The notes: a model not told the origin generated them from the letters alone. Counted from the first letter of the stretch, positions 36,233-45,717 are shown. The stretch: DNA of 64,000 nucleotides from Betaproteobacteria bacterium GR16-43 (GCA_001953215.1 CP019169.1:2728001-2792000), one strand, 5' to 3'. Numbers and translations: made by a program.

Positions 36233-37041
36233 GGCGACTTCACGAAGCGTTGCGCGCCTGTGAAAAGCAAGTAGTGGCGATTGACCGCGCGCCCGATCAT
36301 GGTGATGCCCACCTTCTCCGCGATCTCGTGGCCCATCTTCGTGAGGCCCGAGCGCGAGACGAGGAAGGGAATGCCCATCTGCGCGGCCTTGATCACCATC
36401 TCCGAGGTGAGCCGGCCCGTGGTGTAGAAGATCTTGTCGCCGCCGTCCACGCCCTCGAGCCACATCCAGCCCGCGATCGCGTCCACGGCGTTGTGGCGGC
36501 CCACGTCCTCGACGAACGTGAGGATCTCCGAACCGCGAGCGAGCGCGCACCCGTGCACGGCGCCGGCCTGCTTGTAGATCGATTCGTGCAGGCGCACGGC
36601 GTTCAACAGCGCGAAGAGCGTCGCTTCCTCGAGCTTCACGTCGTGGCGGAGATGGATGTTGTCGATGTCCTCCATCAGGTCGCCGAAGACCGTGCCCTGG
36701 CCGCAGCCGGTGGTGGCCGTGCGCTTCTCGGTACGGGCATCGAGGTCGGCGAGGCCATTCTTCGTGGTGATCGCGACGGCGTTCACTTCCCAGTCGACGT
36801 TGACCGCGACGATCTCCTCGATCGAATCGACCAGGCGCTGGTTGCGCAGGAACCCGAGCGCGAGCGCCTCCGGCGCGGCGCCGAGCGTCATCATCGTGAG
36901 GATTTCCTTCTTGTCGACGTAGAGGGTGAGGGGATGCTCGCCGGCGATGGGAGTCGGGACGAGGGCGCCGTTCTCGTCGCGCGCATCCACCGTATAGGTC
37001 GCCGGGCGGGCGGCGTTCGAGAGCTGCGGCTTGTAGCCCAT
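36229..37041 (-). CDS. fdhD: Formate dehydrogenase accessory sulfurtransferase
   Basis: Transfers sulfur to the Mo-bisMGD cofactor so that formate dehydrogenase becomes active. 270 residues with YTTGRLTSEMVIKAAQMGIP, FVEDVGRHNAVDAIAGW and AGAVHGCALA. The cysteine loop reads TTGCGQGT, with one Cys where E. coli FdhD has a Cys-x-x-Cys pair. It starts right after the moaA stop and ends overlapping mobA. Confidence 0.94.
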   Translation of the reverse strand: MGYKPQLSNAARPATYTVDARDENGALVPTPIAGEHPLTLYVDKKEILTMMTLGAAPEALALGFLRNQRLVDSIEEIVAVNVDWEVNAVAITTKNGLADLDARTEKRTATTGCGQGTVFGDLMEDIDNIHLRHDVKLEEATLFALLNAVRLHESIYKQAGAVHGCALARGSEILTFVEDVGRHNAVDAIAGWMWLEGVDGGDKIFYTTGRLTSEMVIKAAQMGIPFLVSRSGLTKMGHEIAEKVGITMIGRAVNRHYLLFTGAQRFVKSP

Positions 37042-38127
37042 CTAGCCGCCGATGTACGACATCTCGACCTTGCGGGCCTTCGCCGTCTCCTCGGTGCGGA
37101 TCTGCGAGTAGCGATCCTCGCGGCGCTGCCACACGGCCGCGATCGCTTCGGAAATGGCGGAATCGCTCGCGCCGCCGCGCAGCAGCGTCTTCAGGTCGAA
37201 GCCCTTCTGCGCGAAGAGGCAGGTGTAGAGCGCGCCGTCCGTGGAGAGGCGCGCGCGGGTGCAGGTCGAGCAGAACGCCTCGGTGACCGACGAGATCACG
37301 CCGACCTCGCCTTGCCCGTCCTTGTAGCGCCAGCGCTCCGCCACTTCGCCGCCGTAGTTCGGGTCGACGGGCTCCAGCGGGAAGGCGGCGTGGATGCGGC
37401 GGATCACCTCGGCGGACGCGATCACGTCGTCCATGCGCCAGTGGTTCGTCGAGCCCACGTCCATGAATTCGATGAAGCGCACGATGTGGCCCGTGCCGCG
37501 GAAGCGCCGCGCCATGTCGACGATCTCGGCGTCGTTCACGCCGCGCTTCACCACCATGTTGACCTTGACCGGCCCCAAGCCCGCGGCCGCGGCGGCGTCG
37601 ATGGCCTCCAGCACGCGCGCGGCGGGGAAGTCGACGTCGTTCATCTTCCGGAACGTGGCTTCGTCGAGTGAATCGAGGCTGACCGTCACGCGCTTGAGGC
37701 CCGCGTCCCGCAGGGCTTTCGCCTTGGCCTTGAGCGCCGAGCCGTTGGTCGTGAGGGTGAGGTCGACGTCCGGGATCGCGGCGGCGAGCATGGCCACCAG
37801 CTTTTCGATCCCGTGGCGCAACAGCGGTTCGCCCCCGGTGAGGCGGATCTTCGCCATGCCGTGGCCGCGGAAGATGCGCGCCAGGCGAACGATCTCCTCG
37901 AAGCTGAGCAGCTCGCCCTGGGGAAGGAACGCGTAGTCGGCGTCGAACACTTCCTTCGGCATGCAATAGACGCAGCGGAAGTTGCACCGGTCCGTGACCG
38001 AGATGCGCAGGTCGTGCAGCGGGCGCGCGAACGTATCCGCGAGGCGCCCGGGCACGACGGGCGAAGCGAGCGGCGGAAGCGGCGCGTGCCGTTCGGAGCG
38101 AGCGATGGGGATGACGACCTTCGACAT
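37042..38127 (-). CDS. moaA: GTP 3',8-cyclase
   Basis: Radical SAM enzyme of the first step of molybdopterin synthesis. 361 residues with [17 protein letters not shown] (Cx3Cx2C), the GGEPLLR loop and the C-terminal second cluster region ([13 protein letters not shown]...CLF). It has an extended N-terminus before the radical SAM core. The mRNA may be leaderless: TATAAT ends six bases before this ATG. The divergent gene starts 21 bases away. Confidence 0.95.
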   Translation of the reverse strand: MSKVVIPIARSERHAPLPPLASPVVPGRLADTFARPLHDLRISVTDRCNFRCVYCMPKEVFDADYAFLPQGELLSFEEIVRLARIFRGHGMAKIRLTGGEPLLRHGIEKLVAMLAAAIPDVDLTLTTNGSALKAKAKALRDAGLKRVTVSLDSLDEATFRKMNDVDFPAARVLEAIDAAAAAGLGPVKVNMVVKRGVNDAEIVDMARRFRGTGHIVRFIEFMDVGSTNHWRMDDVIASAEVIRRIHAAFPLEPVDPNYGGEVAERWRYKDGQGEVGVISSVTEAFCSTCTRARLSTDGALYTCLFAQKGFDLKTLLRGGASDSAISEAIAAVWQRREDRYSQIRTEETAKARKVEMSYIGG

Positions 38128-38147
38128 GGATGAATTATAGTGTCCCG
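38128..38147. promoter_or_regulatory. Minimal divergent promoter with overlapping -10 boxes
   Basis: Only 20 bases separate the start codons of moaA and the DUF3305 gene. On the minus strand TATAAT (38139-38134) stands six bases before ATG. On the plus strand TATAGT (38136-38141) stands six bases before ATG. The boxes overlap, so the two polymerases would compete, and both mRNAs would be leaderless. Any -35 elements would lie inside the opposite genes. Confidence 0.6.
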
Positions 38148-38630
38148 ATGAACGAGCGGCCCTCACGAACGGTAGCAGTCATCCTCGAGACGGCCCCGGC
38201 GAACAACCGTTGGGAGGATTTCCAGTGGCGCCTGGTCGCCGCGGTTCCCGACATGGGCGGAGAGCCGCGCGACGGCCTTCGCAACGCGTCGGGACACCAG
38301 CGCATCTTCCCCGGCCTCGAGCTGACCCTGTTCCAGGATGAAGCGGAGGGGTATTACCTCAACGCCTCGAGCGGTGAGCCCAGCGTGTTCGTCACCGTGC
38401 GCTTCGACGAGGCGACAGGGCAACCGTACGCCTTCATGGCCACGCTCTCCTACAACGAAGCGGCGCGGCGCATGGACGGCGGCGAACGGGTGGAACGTGT
38501 CCCCGCCTGGCCGGAACTCGCGGAATGGCTCTCCGCCTGGGTCGACGTGCACTACAAGCCGGAGCCGAAGCAACGCCGCAAACCCGGGTCCTTCAAGGGC
38601 AAGGAAGGCCGCCTCCGGGAACGCAACTGA
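38148..38630 (+). CDS. DUF3305 protein of the formate dehydrogenase operon
   Basis: 160 residues, soluble, with no cofactor motif. [16 protein letters not shown] and [19 protein letters not shown] are characteristic of the DUF3305 family, found with DUF3306 beside formate dehydrogenase genes. Role unknown; maturation or regulation is the usual guess. The ATG at 38148 is preferred over 38130 because a -10 box stands just upstream. The stop overlaps the next start as TGATG. Confidence 0.8.
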   Translation: MNERPSRTVAVILETAPANNRWEDFQWRLVAAVPDMGGEPRDGLRNASGHQRIFPGLELTLFQDEAEGYYLNASSGEPSVFVTVRFDEATGQPYAFMATLSYNEAARRMDGGERVERVPAWPELAEWLSAWVDVHYKPEPKQRRKPGSFKGKEGRLRERN

Positions 38631-39181
38631 TGGCCGACGAACCGTTCCTCTCTCGATGGTCGCGGCGCAAGGTCGAGGCCCGCGTGGCTCCGCCGCAGGA
38701 ACCGCCGGCCGAGGCGATCGCCCCCGCGCCGGTGGCCGAGCGCTCCGGCGTCGCCGAGCCTCCCGCCCCGCTGCCGCCCATCGAGTCGCTGACCGCGGAG
38801 TCGGACTTCACCGGCTTCATGAAGCCCGACGTGGAAGCGGGCCTGCGCAACAAGGCGCTGCGCACGCTGTTCCAGAACCCGCAGTTCAACGTCATGGACG
38901 GCCTGGACATCTACATCGCCGACTACTCCCAGCCCGATCCGATGCCCGAATCCTGGTTGTCGCAGCTGAACCAGGTCGCGCGACTGGGGGCCTGGGAGGA
39001 CCCCGACGAAAAGGCTTCGAAAGAGGCCGCCGCCGCAACCCTTGACGCCCCGCAGGCGGCCGAAAAACCCGCGGTGGAACAGGGTCTTGCGGATTCTTCC
39101 TCCGCCGCTGCATCCGATACCGCAGGTGGGGGAATTTCTCCACCGCCGGTAGCGCAATCGGACCCCTCCGCACCCCGCTAG
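38630..39181 (+). CDS. DUF3306 protein of the formate dehydrogenase operon
   Basis: 183 residues. A conserved N-terminus FLSRWSRRK precedes a Pro/Ala-rich linker. The core has SDFTGFMKPDVEAGLRNKALRTLF and FNVMDGLDIYIADY, and a low-complexity tail follows. It matches DUF3306, the usual partner of DUF3305. No catalytic motif is visible. Translationally coupled to the DUF3305 gene. Confidence 0.8.
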   Translation: MADEPFLSRWSRRKVEARVAPPQEPPAEAIAPAPVAERSGVAEPPAPLPPIESLTAESDFTGFMKPDVEAGLRNKALRTLFQNPQFNVMDGLDIYIADYSQPDPMPESWLSQLNQVARLGAWEDPDEKASKEAAAATLDAPQAAEKPAVEQGLADSSSAAASDTAGGGISPPPVAQSDPSAPR

Positions 39182-39294
39182 TGCGCGTTTCTTTGGGTGT
39201 AAACTCGACTTCATAGGCAGTCATGATCCGAGGAGCGGATCCCGTCGCGTAGGCAGCGTGGCGGGAGACCGGGACACTGACCACTGAAAGAAAC
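39182..39294 (+). promoter_or_regulatory. Spacer with possible internal promoter and hairpin
   Basis: A 113-base gap inside the formate dehydrogenase operon. An extended -10-like TGTAAACT is at 39198-39205 and a small hairpin GATCCG-AGGAG-CGGATC at 39225-39241. This could be a second promoter for the enzyme genes. There is no FNR-like palindrome. Confidence 0.35.
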
Positions 39295-41034
39295 ATGACG
39301 TCGACCGACGAGCAGGCCGCGGACGTGCACGTGATTCCCGCGCTTCACGGCCTCGATGAACAAGGCGACCCGCTTTCCCTCGAAGGCTGGGGCTGGACGG
39401 TGCGTCCGGAAGCGGGCGAGGCCAAGCGTCTCGCCATCGCATCCCTCGTCAATCTCGAAGCACCGGCTCCCGTTGCCGGTATCACCTATGTGTCGCATGG
39501 CAACGTCCTGGTCGTCGCGGGACGCGATGCCGCGCGTGCGCGTGAATCCGCTTCGAAGCTCGCAACCGGCTTGCACGTGACATTGCTCGGCGAAGGCACG
39601 GTGGCTCCCGTCGAAGGCTGCACGGCCTGGAGCGGGCGCATCGAGACGCTCGAGGGCTACCTCGGCGAATTCTCCGCGACGCTCGCGAGCCTGAACGGCG
39701 CCGCGGGTGCGAAGGCGAAGTTCGACCTCGTGCTCGATTTCTCGCAACCGCCGTTGTTCGCGATGCACCAGCCGCCGCAGGGCTACTACCGCGCGCCGGC
39801 CGAGGCCCTCGCGCTCGAGTCCGTGCTGGCCGAATTGAAGGAGGCGGTGGGCGAGTTCGAGAAGCCGAAATACTTCGCCTATCGCGAGAACCTGTGTGCG
39901 CATGCGCGCTCGGGGATCACCGGTTGCACCGCGTGCATCGACATCTGCTCCACGTCCGCCATCGCGGCGAAGGGCGACCACGTCGAGGTCGACGCGCACC
40001 TGTGCATGGGGTGCGGTGCCTGCGCGACGGTTTGCCCTTCCGGTGCGATGGGCTACCAGTTTCCGCGGCCCGCCGATCGCGGGGCGCAATTGAAGCAGCT
40101 GCTCGCCGCCTATCGCCATGCGGGCGGCGCCGACGCGTGCATCCTCTTTCACAATGGCACCGACGGCCGCGATGCGCTGGCCGCGAGCGCCGCGCGGGGC
40201 CAGGGTCTGCCGGGCCGCGTGATCCCGCTCGAGACCTGGCACGTCGCCGCGATCGGCCCGGATCTCCTCCTTTCGGCCGTCGCATTCGGCGCGAGCCAGG
40301 TCGCGGTGCTGTGCGCGGGATCGGAGTCGCCGGATTACGTGCGTGCGTTGCGCGAGGAAATGGACTTCGCGCAGTCGATCGTCTCCGCGCTGGGCTACGC
40401 GGGCGTGCATTTCGCGCTCGTCCAGGCGCCGGCCGGCGTGGGGCTCGAGGCCGGCCTCGAAGCGCTGGCGCCCGCGGCCACGGTGCGCGAGGCCGGGACC
40501 TTCATGGTCTCGAACGACAAGCGCACCGCCATCGAATTCGCGGTGGAGCACCTGTTGCGCAACGCGCCGCAGCGCCGCGAGGTCATCGCGCTCGCGCCGG
40601 GCGCGGCCTACGGGGAGGTCGTGGTCGACCGCGAGAAATGCACGCTGTGCCTCGCCTGTGCCGGCGCCTGCCCGGAGTCGGCGTTGATGGATGGCGTCGA
40701 CCAGCCGATGCTGCGCTTCCTCGAGCGCAATTGCGTGCAGTGCGGCCTGTGCGAGAAGACCTGCCCGGAGGATGCGATCACGCTGAATCCGCGCCTGCTG
40801 CTCACGCCCGCGGTGCGCGAAGCGCGCGTGCTGAACGAGACGAAGCCTTTCCATTGCGTCCTCTGCGCGAAGCCCTTCGGCACGCTGCAGATGGTCAACA
40901 CGATGCTGGGCCGGCTCGCCACGCACTCGATGTTCTCCACCCCGGAAGCGCAGCGCCGCCTGCAGATGTGCGCCGACTGCCGCGTGGTCGACATGATGTC
41001 GAACAAGAACGAAGCCTCGGTGCTGAAGCTGTGA
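39295..41034 (+). CDS. Multi-[4Fe-4S] ferredoxin-like protein of the formate dehydrogenase operon
   Basis: 579 residues, cytoplasmic. At least four [4Fe-4S] motifs are visible: GCTACIDIC and CMGCGACATVCP at about 199-252, CTLCLACAGACP at about 448 and CVQCGLCEKTCP at about 480. Extra cysteines lie near the C-terminus (CVLCAKPF, CADC). The region between resembles a hydrogenase-delta-like fold (ACILFHNGTDGRDALA). Its fixed place between DUF3306 and the TorD-like chaperone suggests electron delivery or assembly for the Mo enzyme. Confidence 0.85.
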   Translation: MTSTDEQAADVHVIPALHGLDEQGDPLSLEGWGWTVRPEAGEAKRLAIASLVNLEAPAPVAGITYVSHGNVLVVAGRDAARARESASKLATGLHVTLLGEGTVAPVEGCTAWSGRIETLEGYLGEFSATLASLNGAAGAKAKFDLVLDFSQPPLFAMHQPPQGYYRAPAEALALESVLAELKEAVGEFEKPKYFAYRENLCAHARSGITGCTACIDICSTSAIAAKGDHVEVDAHLCMGCGACATVCPSGAMGYQFPRPADRGAQLKQLLAAYRHAGGADACILFHNGTDGRDALAASAARGQGLPGRVIPLETWHVAAIGPDLLLSAVAFGASQVAVLCAGSESPDYVRALREEMDFAQSIVSALGYAGVHFALVQAPAGVGLEAGLEALAPAATVREAGTFMVSNDKRTAIEFAVEHLLRNAPQRREVIALAPGAAYGEVVVDREKCTLCLACAGACPESALMDGVDQPMLRFLERNCVQCGLCEKTCPEDAITLNPRLLLTPAVREARVLNETKPFHCVLCAKPFGTLQMVNTMLGRLATHSMFSTPEAQRRLQMCADCRVVDMMSNKNEASVLKL

Positions 41035-41663
41035 GCGTCGAAGCCCCCGCCCGCGTCCACGTGCACCGCCCGCTCGCGTCCGAGGAGCAGGCGCGTGCCG
41101 ATTTCTACGCGCTCTTCGCGCGCCTGATGGCTTCGGCGCCCGACGCGAAACTGCTGGACACGATCGCCATCGCGGGCGAATTCCCGCCGGACGGCGATCC
41201 GGCGCTCGCCCGGGCCTGGAGCGATTTCATCGCCGCGGCCGCGGTCATGGACCCGGAGGCGCTTCGCGAGGAGTACCAGGCCTTGTTCGAGGGCATGGGG
41301 GCGGCCGAAGTTTCGATGTACGCCGCGTTCTTCCTCGGGGCCACGGCGGTCGACCACCCGCGCGTGCTGTTGCGGGCGGACCTCGCGAGGCTCGGCCTCG
41401 GTGCGGCCGACCACGTGAGCGAGCCCGAGGACCACTGGGCCCTGCTGTTCGATGCGATGCGGGTGCTGGTCGCCGGCGGCGCGGGCCGGGCGAGCGCCAC
41501 GATCGAGGAGCAACGCCGGTTCTACCAGTCGCACCTGCAGCCGGGCGTGGCGAAGTTCTTCCACGCGATGAAGGCCGCGCGCAGCGCCAATTTCTACCGC
41601 AGGGTCGCGGACCTGGGACTCGCCTTCGAGGCCCTGGAGACCGAATCGTTTCGCCGGGATTGA
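41031..41663 (+). CDS. TorD/DmsD-type molybdoenzyme chaperone
   Basis: 210 residues, all-helical, with RADFYALFARLMASAPDA, LREEYQALFEG and FYQSHLQPGVAKFFHAM, typical of the TorD family that guards the twin-arginine signal and cofactor insertion of molybdoenzymes. The GTG start at 41031 overlaps the stop of the ferredoxin-like gene. Its client is most likely the formate dehydrogenase catalytic subunit two genes on. Confidence 0.88.
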   Translation: MSVEAPARVHVHRPLASEEQARADFYALFARLMASAPDAKLLDTIAIAGEFPPDGDPALARAWSDFIAAAAVMDPEALREEYQALFEGMGAAEVSMYAAFFLGATAVDHPRVLLRADLARLGLGAADHVSEPEDHWALLFDAMRVLVAGGAGRASATIEEQRRFYQSHLQPGVAKFFHAMKAARSANFYRRVADLGLAFEALETESFRRD

Positions 41664-41691
41664 ATCGCACGCAAGCCAAAGGAGTCGCGCC

Positions 41692-41886
41692 ATGAAGAAC
41701 GCCAAGCCGAGCAGCCGCAGGAACTTCCTCTTGACCGCGGGCCTGGGTACCGCCGGAGTCGCGGCGGCCGTCGCCACGGCAACCCGGGGCGAGAAACCGC
41801 GGGCGGCCATGCCCGGTGCGACCGAGGGCTCGGGCTATCGCCTCTCGGAGCACGTCCAGAAGTACTACAAGACCACCAAAGTCTAG
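41692..41886 (+). CDS. Small TAT-signal protein of the formate dehydrogenase operon
   Basis: 64 residues: SSRRNFLLTAGLGTAGVAAAV is a twin-arginine signal, followed by about 30 residues ending YRLSEHVQKYYKTTKV. Such short TAT proteins regularly precede fdhA in proteobacteria and are thought to travel with or stabilise the complex. It has no Fe-S motif. A good ribosome site (AAAGGAG) precedes it. Confidence 0.85.
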   Translation: MKNAKPSSRRNFLLTAGLGTAGVAAAVATATRGEKPRAAMPGATEGSGYRLSEHVQKYYKTTKV

Positions 41887-41896
41887 GAGCACGGCC

Positions 41897-44824
41897 ATGC
41901 TACTCACGAGAAAATCCGAAGGGCACGCCGAACTTCGCAACCCGCTCGCCCGTGCGGCTTCCGCGCTGGCCGCGAAGACCATCGACCGCCGGGCCTTCCT
42001 CAAGGGTTCGGGCATCGCGGCGGGCTCGGCGGCGTTCGCGAGCCAGTTGCCGCTGAACCTCATTGGCGAAGCCAACGCCCAGGCGAAGGCCGCCGGCAAG
42101 ACGGAAGTGAAGCGCACCGTCTGCACGCACTGCTCGGTGGGCTGCTCCGTCGACGCGGTGGTGCAGGACGGCGTGTGGGTCCGCCAGGAACCGGTATTCG
42201 ATTCGCCCCTCAACCTGGGCGCGCACTGCGCCAAGGGCGCGTCGGTCCGCGAGCACGGGATGGTGGAGCACTCGCATCGCCTCAAGTACCCGATGAAGCT
42301 CGAGAACGGCAAGTACAAGCGCATCTCGTGGGACCAGGCGATCAACGAGATCGGCGACAAGCTGCTGCAGCTGAAGAAGGACTTCGGGCCGGATTCCACG
42401 TTCTGGGTCGGCTCCTCGAAGCACAACAACGAACAGGCCTACCTGTTCCGCAAGTTCGTCTCCATGTTCGGCACCAACAACATGGACCACCAGGCGCGCA
42501 TCTGCCACTCCACGACGGTCGCCGGCGTCGCGAATACGTGGGGCTACGGCGCGATGACGAACTCGTACAACGACCTGCAGAACGCGAAGTGCATGTTCTT
42601 CATCGGGTCGAACGCGGCCGAGGCGCACCCGGTCTCGATGCTGCACGCGCTCCACGCGAAGGAAACGGGCGCGAAGATGATCGTGGCCGATCCGCGCTTC
42701 ACGCGCACCGCGTCCAAGGCGGACCAGTACATCCGCTTCCGCTCCGGCACGGACGTGGCGCTGCTCTTCGGCATGCTGTACCACATCTTCAAGAACGGCT
42801 GGGAAGACCAGCCGTACATCAACGACCGCGTCTACGGCATGGACAAGGTCCGCGAAGACGTCATGAAGAAGTGGACGCCCGACAAGGTGACCGAGGTGAC
42901 GGGCGTGCCCGAAGCCGAGGTCTACGCCGCGGCCGAGACGATGTCCAAGAACCGGCCCTCGACCATCGTCTGGTGCATGGGGCAGACGCAACACTCGATC
43001 GGCAATGCCTTCGTGCGGGCCTCCTGCATCCTGCAGCTGGCCCTCGGGAACATCGGCAAGGCCGGTGGTGGTGCCAACATCTACCGCGGGCACGACAACG
43101 TGCAGGGCGCCACCGACATCGGCCCCAACCCGGACTCGCTGCCGGGGTACTACGGCCTGGCCGCGGGCGCGTGGAAGCACTGGTGCCGCGTCTGGGGCGT
43201 GGACTACGAGTGGATGAAGGCGCGCTTCCCGTCGCAGACCATGATGGAGAAGTCGGGCATGACCGTGTCTCGCTGGATCGACGGCGTCCTCGAGAAGAAC
43301 GAGCTGATCGACCAGGATTCGAACCTGCGCGCGATCATCTACTGGGGCCATGCGCCGAACTCGCAGTCGCGCGGCCTGGAGATGAAGCAGGCGATGGAGA
43401 AGGTCGACTTGATGGTGATCGTCGACCCGTACCCCACCGCGGCTTCCGCGATGCCCGACCGCAAGGACGGCGTCTACCTGCTGCCCGCGGCCACGCAGTT
43501 CGAGACATCCGGCTCGGTGACGGCGTCGAACCGCTCGATCCAGTGGCGGGAGAAAGTGATCGAGCCGCTGTTCGAGTCGAAGACCGACCACGCGATCATG
43601 ACCCTGTTCGCGAAAAAGTTCGGCTTCGAGCGCGAGATGAACAAGAACTACAAGATGGTCAAGGACAAGGCCGGAACCGAAGAGCCCCTGATCGAGGACA
43701 TCACCCGCGAATTCAACAAGGGGTCGTGGACCATCGGCTACACGGGGCAGTCTCCCGAGCGCCTGAAGGCCCACATGCGCCTCATGCAGCACTTCGACGT
43801 GAAGACCCTGCGCTGCACGGAATCCGTCGTCGACAAGGAAAGCGGCTACGACATCAAGGGGGACTACTTCGGCCTGCCGTGGCCCTGCTATGGCACGCCC
43901 GAGGTCAAGCACCCCGGCTCGCCGGTGCTCTACCGCACCGACCTCAAGATGATGGACGGCGGCGGCTGCTTCCGCGCCAACTTCGGGGTCTCCAAGGATG
44001 GCGTGAACCTGCTGGCCGAGGAGGGCTCGTTCCCGAGCGGTTCGGACATCACCACCGGCCACCCGGAGTTCGACCACATCCTCATGAAGAAGCTGGGGTG
44101 GTGGGCCGAGCTCACGCCCGAGGAACAGAAGGAAGCCGAGGGCAAGAACTGGAAGACGGATCTGTCCGGCGGCATCCAGCGCGTGTGCATGGTCAACCAC
44201 AACACGCACTTCTGGGGCAACGCGAAGGCGAGAGCGGTCGTCTGGAACTTCCCCGACGGCATCCCGCAGCATCGCGAGCCGATCTACAGCCCGCGCCCGG
44301 ACCTCGTGGCCAAGTATCCGACGCACGACGACAAGAAGGCCTTCTGGCGCCTGCCCACGCTGTACAAGACGGCGCAGCAGAAGGCGGTCACCGACAAGGT
44401 GGCCGAGAAGTACCCGATCGTGCTCACTTCGGGCCGCCTGGTGGAGTACGAGGGCGGGGGCGACGAGACGCGCTCCAACCCGTGGCTCGCGGAGTTGCAG
44501 CAGGAGAACTTCGTCGAGGTCAACACGAAGGACGCCGAGAACCGCGGCATCAAGTACTGGGACTTCGTCTGGGTCTCGACGCCCACGGGCGCCAAGATCA
44601 AGGTGCGCGCGCTGGTCACCGAACGCGTCGGGCCGGGGACGAGCTTCATCCCGTTCCACTTCGCGGGCTGGTGGCAGGGCAAGGACCTGCTCGACAAGTA
44701 CCCGGATGGCTCGGCGCCGATCGTGCGCGGGGAAGCCGTCAACACCGCCACGACCTACGGGTACGACTCGGTGACGATGATGCAGGAAACCAAGACCACG
44801 CTCTGCAACATCGAGCGGGCCTGA
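41897..44824 (+). CDS. fdhA: Formate dehydrogenase catalytic (molybdopterin) subunit
   Basis: 975 residues. It has a twin-arginine signal (IDRRAFLKGSGIAAGSAAF), the [4Fe-4S] motif CTHCSVGC at about 75 and the Mo-ligand region DHQARICHSTTVAG, where the metal ligand is Cys (about 203), not selenocysteine. WGYGAMTNSYNDL and the C-terminal dinucleotide-binding domain follow. It oxidises formate to CO2 in the periplasm, passing electrons to FdhB. The start at 41897 gives the complete signal; the upstream extension overlaps the previous gene. Confidence 0.95.
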   Translation: MLLTRKSEGHAELRNPLARAASALAAKTIDRRAFLKGSGIAAGSAAFASQLPLNLIGEANAQAKAAGKTEVKRTVCTHCSVGCSVDAVVQDGVWVRQEPVFDSPLNLGAHCAKGASVREHGMVEHSHRLKYPMKLENGKYKRISWDQAINEIGDKLLQLKKDFGPDSTFWVGSSKHNNEQAYLFRKFVSMFGTNNMDHQARICHSTTVAGVANTWGYGAMTNSYNDLQNAKCMFFIGSNAAEAHPVSMLHALHAKETGAKMIVADPRFTRTASKADQYIRFRSGTDVALLFGMLYHIFKNGWEDQPYINDRVYGMDKVREDVMKKWTPDKVTEVTGVPEAEVYAAAETMSKNRPSTIVWCMGQTQHSIGNAFVRASCILQLALGNIGKAGGGANIYRGHDNVQGATDIGPNPDSLPGYYGLAAGAWKHWCRVWGVDYEWMKARFPSQTMMEKSGMTVSRWIDGVLEKNELIDQDSNLRAIIYWGHAPNSQSRGLEMKQAMEKVDLMVIVDPYPTAASAMPDRKDGVYLLPAATQFETSGSVTASNRSIQWREKVIEPLFESKTDHAIMTLFAKKFGFEREMNKNYKMVKDKAGTEEPLIEDITREFNKGSWTIGYTGQSPERLKAHMRLMQHFDVKTLRCTESVVDKESGYDIKGDYFGLPWPCYGTPEVKHPGSPVLYRTDLKMMDGGGCFRANFGVSKDGVNLLAEEGSFPSGSDITTGHPEFDHILMKKLGWWAELTPEEQKEAEGKNWKTDLSGGIQRVCMVNHNTHFWGNAKARAVVWNFPDGIPQHREPIYSPRPDLVAKYPTHDDKKAFWRLPTLYKTAQQKAVTDKVAEKYPIVLTSGRLVEYEGGGDETRSNPWLAELQQENFVEVNTKDAENRGIKYWDFVWVSTPTGAKIKVRALVTERVGPGTSFIPFHFAGWWQGKDLLDKYPDGSAPIVRGEAVNTATTYGYDSVTMMQETKTTLCNIERA

Positions 44825-44834
44825 GGAGAAGACC

Positions 44835-45455
44835 ATGGCGAGAATGAAATTCATCTGTGACGCCGAGCGCTGCATCGAGTGCAACGGCTGCGTGACCGCG
44901 TGCAAGAGCGAGCACGAGGTGCCCTGGGGCGTGAACCGCCGCCGGCTGGTGACGGTGAACGACGGGGTGCCTGGCGAGCGCTCCATCTCGGTGTCGTGCA
45001 TGCACTGCTCGGACGCCCCCTGCATGGCGGTTTGCCCGGTCGATTGTTTCTACAAGACCGATGAAGGAATCGTGCTGCATGACAAGGACCTCTGCATCGG
45101 CTGCGGCTACTGCTTCTACGCCTGTCCGTTCGGCGCGCCGCAGTTCCCGCAGGCGGGGGCCTTCGGCCTGCGCGGCAAGATGGACAAGTGCACTTACTGC
45201 TCGGGCGGCCCCGAGGAGAACCACAGCGCCGAGGAATTCCGCAAGTACGGGCGCAATCGACTGGCCGAGGGCAAGCTGCCCGCGTGCGCCGAGATGTGCT
45301 CCACCAAGGCGCTGCTGGCCGGCGATGCCGAGGTCATCACGAAGATCTACAAGACGCGCGTCGTGACCCGCGGCAAGGGCGAGGAGATCTGGGGCTGGTC
45401 CATGGCCTACGGCGGCAGCGACAAGCTCTCCGACCTCCCGGGAGGCAAGGCATGA
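44835..45455 (+). CDS. fdhB: Formate dehydrogenase iron-sulfur subunit
   Basis: 206 residues with four [4Fe-4S] ligand sets: CIECNGCVTAC, CMHCSDAPCMAVCPVDC, CIGCGYCFYACPFGAP and CTYC...CAEMC. It wires the catalytic subunit to the membrane cytochrome b subunit. Lacking its own signal, it presumably rides out with the TAT-exported FdhA. It overlaps the next gene as ATGA. Confidence 0.94.
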   Translation: MARMKFICDAERCIECNGCVTACKSEHEVPWGVNRRRLVTVNDGVPGERSISVSCMHCSDAPCMAVCPVDCFYKTDEGIVLHDKDLCIGCGYCFYACPFGAPQFPQAGAFGLRGKMDKCTYCSGGPEENHSAEEFRKYGRNRLAEGKLPACAEMCSTKALLAGDAEVITKIYKTRVVTRGKGEEIWGWSMAYGGSDKLSDLPGGKA

Positions 45456-45688
45456 AGTTCCTCGCGAGGCTGGCGGCAGCGGGGGCAGCCGCGGCGCTGG
45501 TGGCCGCCTGCACCGAGCCCTCCCAGGATCCGGCGCGCAGCTACGCCGGCAAGGAGGACGCGAAGGCGTATTCGGGAGACGCTTTCAAGGGCGACAAGGC
45601 GAAGTGGGAGTCCGCGCTTGCCGCCCGGTCCGAGGCGCAGAACGACTACGGCAACTATCGGGCGGCCGGAAAGAAGAAGACGCCATGA
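45452..45688 (+). CDS. Small lipoprotein in the formate dehydrogenase operon
   Basis: 78 residues with a signal and lipobox (AAAALVAACTEP); the mature part is about 58 charged residues (SGDAFKGDKAKWESALAARS). Both ends overlap or touch neighbours as ATGA, so it is clearly part of the operon. No family recognised. It may anchor or stabilise the periplasmic enzyme. Not a known RiPP or heme protein. Confidence 0.75.
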   Translation: MKFLARLAAAGAAAALVAACTEPSQDPARSYAGKEDAKAYSGDAFKGDKAKWESALAARSEAQNDYGNYRAAGKKKTP

Positions 45689-45717
45689 ACGACGCGAACA
45701 CGCTTGGAGGAGAACCC

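Noticed and set aside
41692-41886. The 64-residue frame as a second RiPP precursor
   Set aside because: It has a clear twin-arginine signal and the standard position before fdhA, so it is an exported formate dehydrogenase companion, not a leader-core peptide.
41897-44824. Selenocysteine formate dehydrogenase
   Set aside because: The Mo-ligand position reads Cys (ARICHS) and there is no in-frame TGA, so no selenocysteine machinery is needed.
41900-45025. A 1041-codon open frame opposite fdhA and fdhB
   Set aside because: The sense strand encodes complete formate dehydrogenase subunits; the antisense frame is a compositional shadow.
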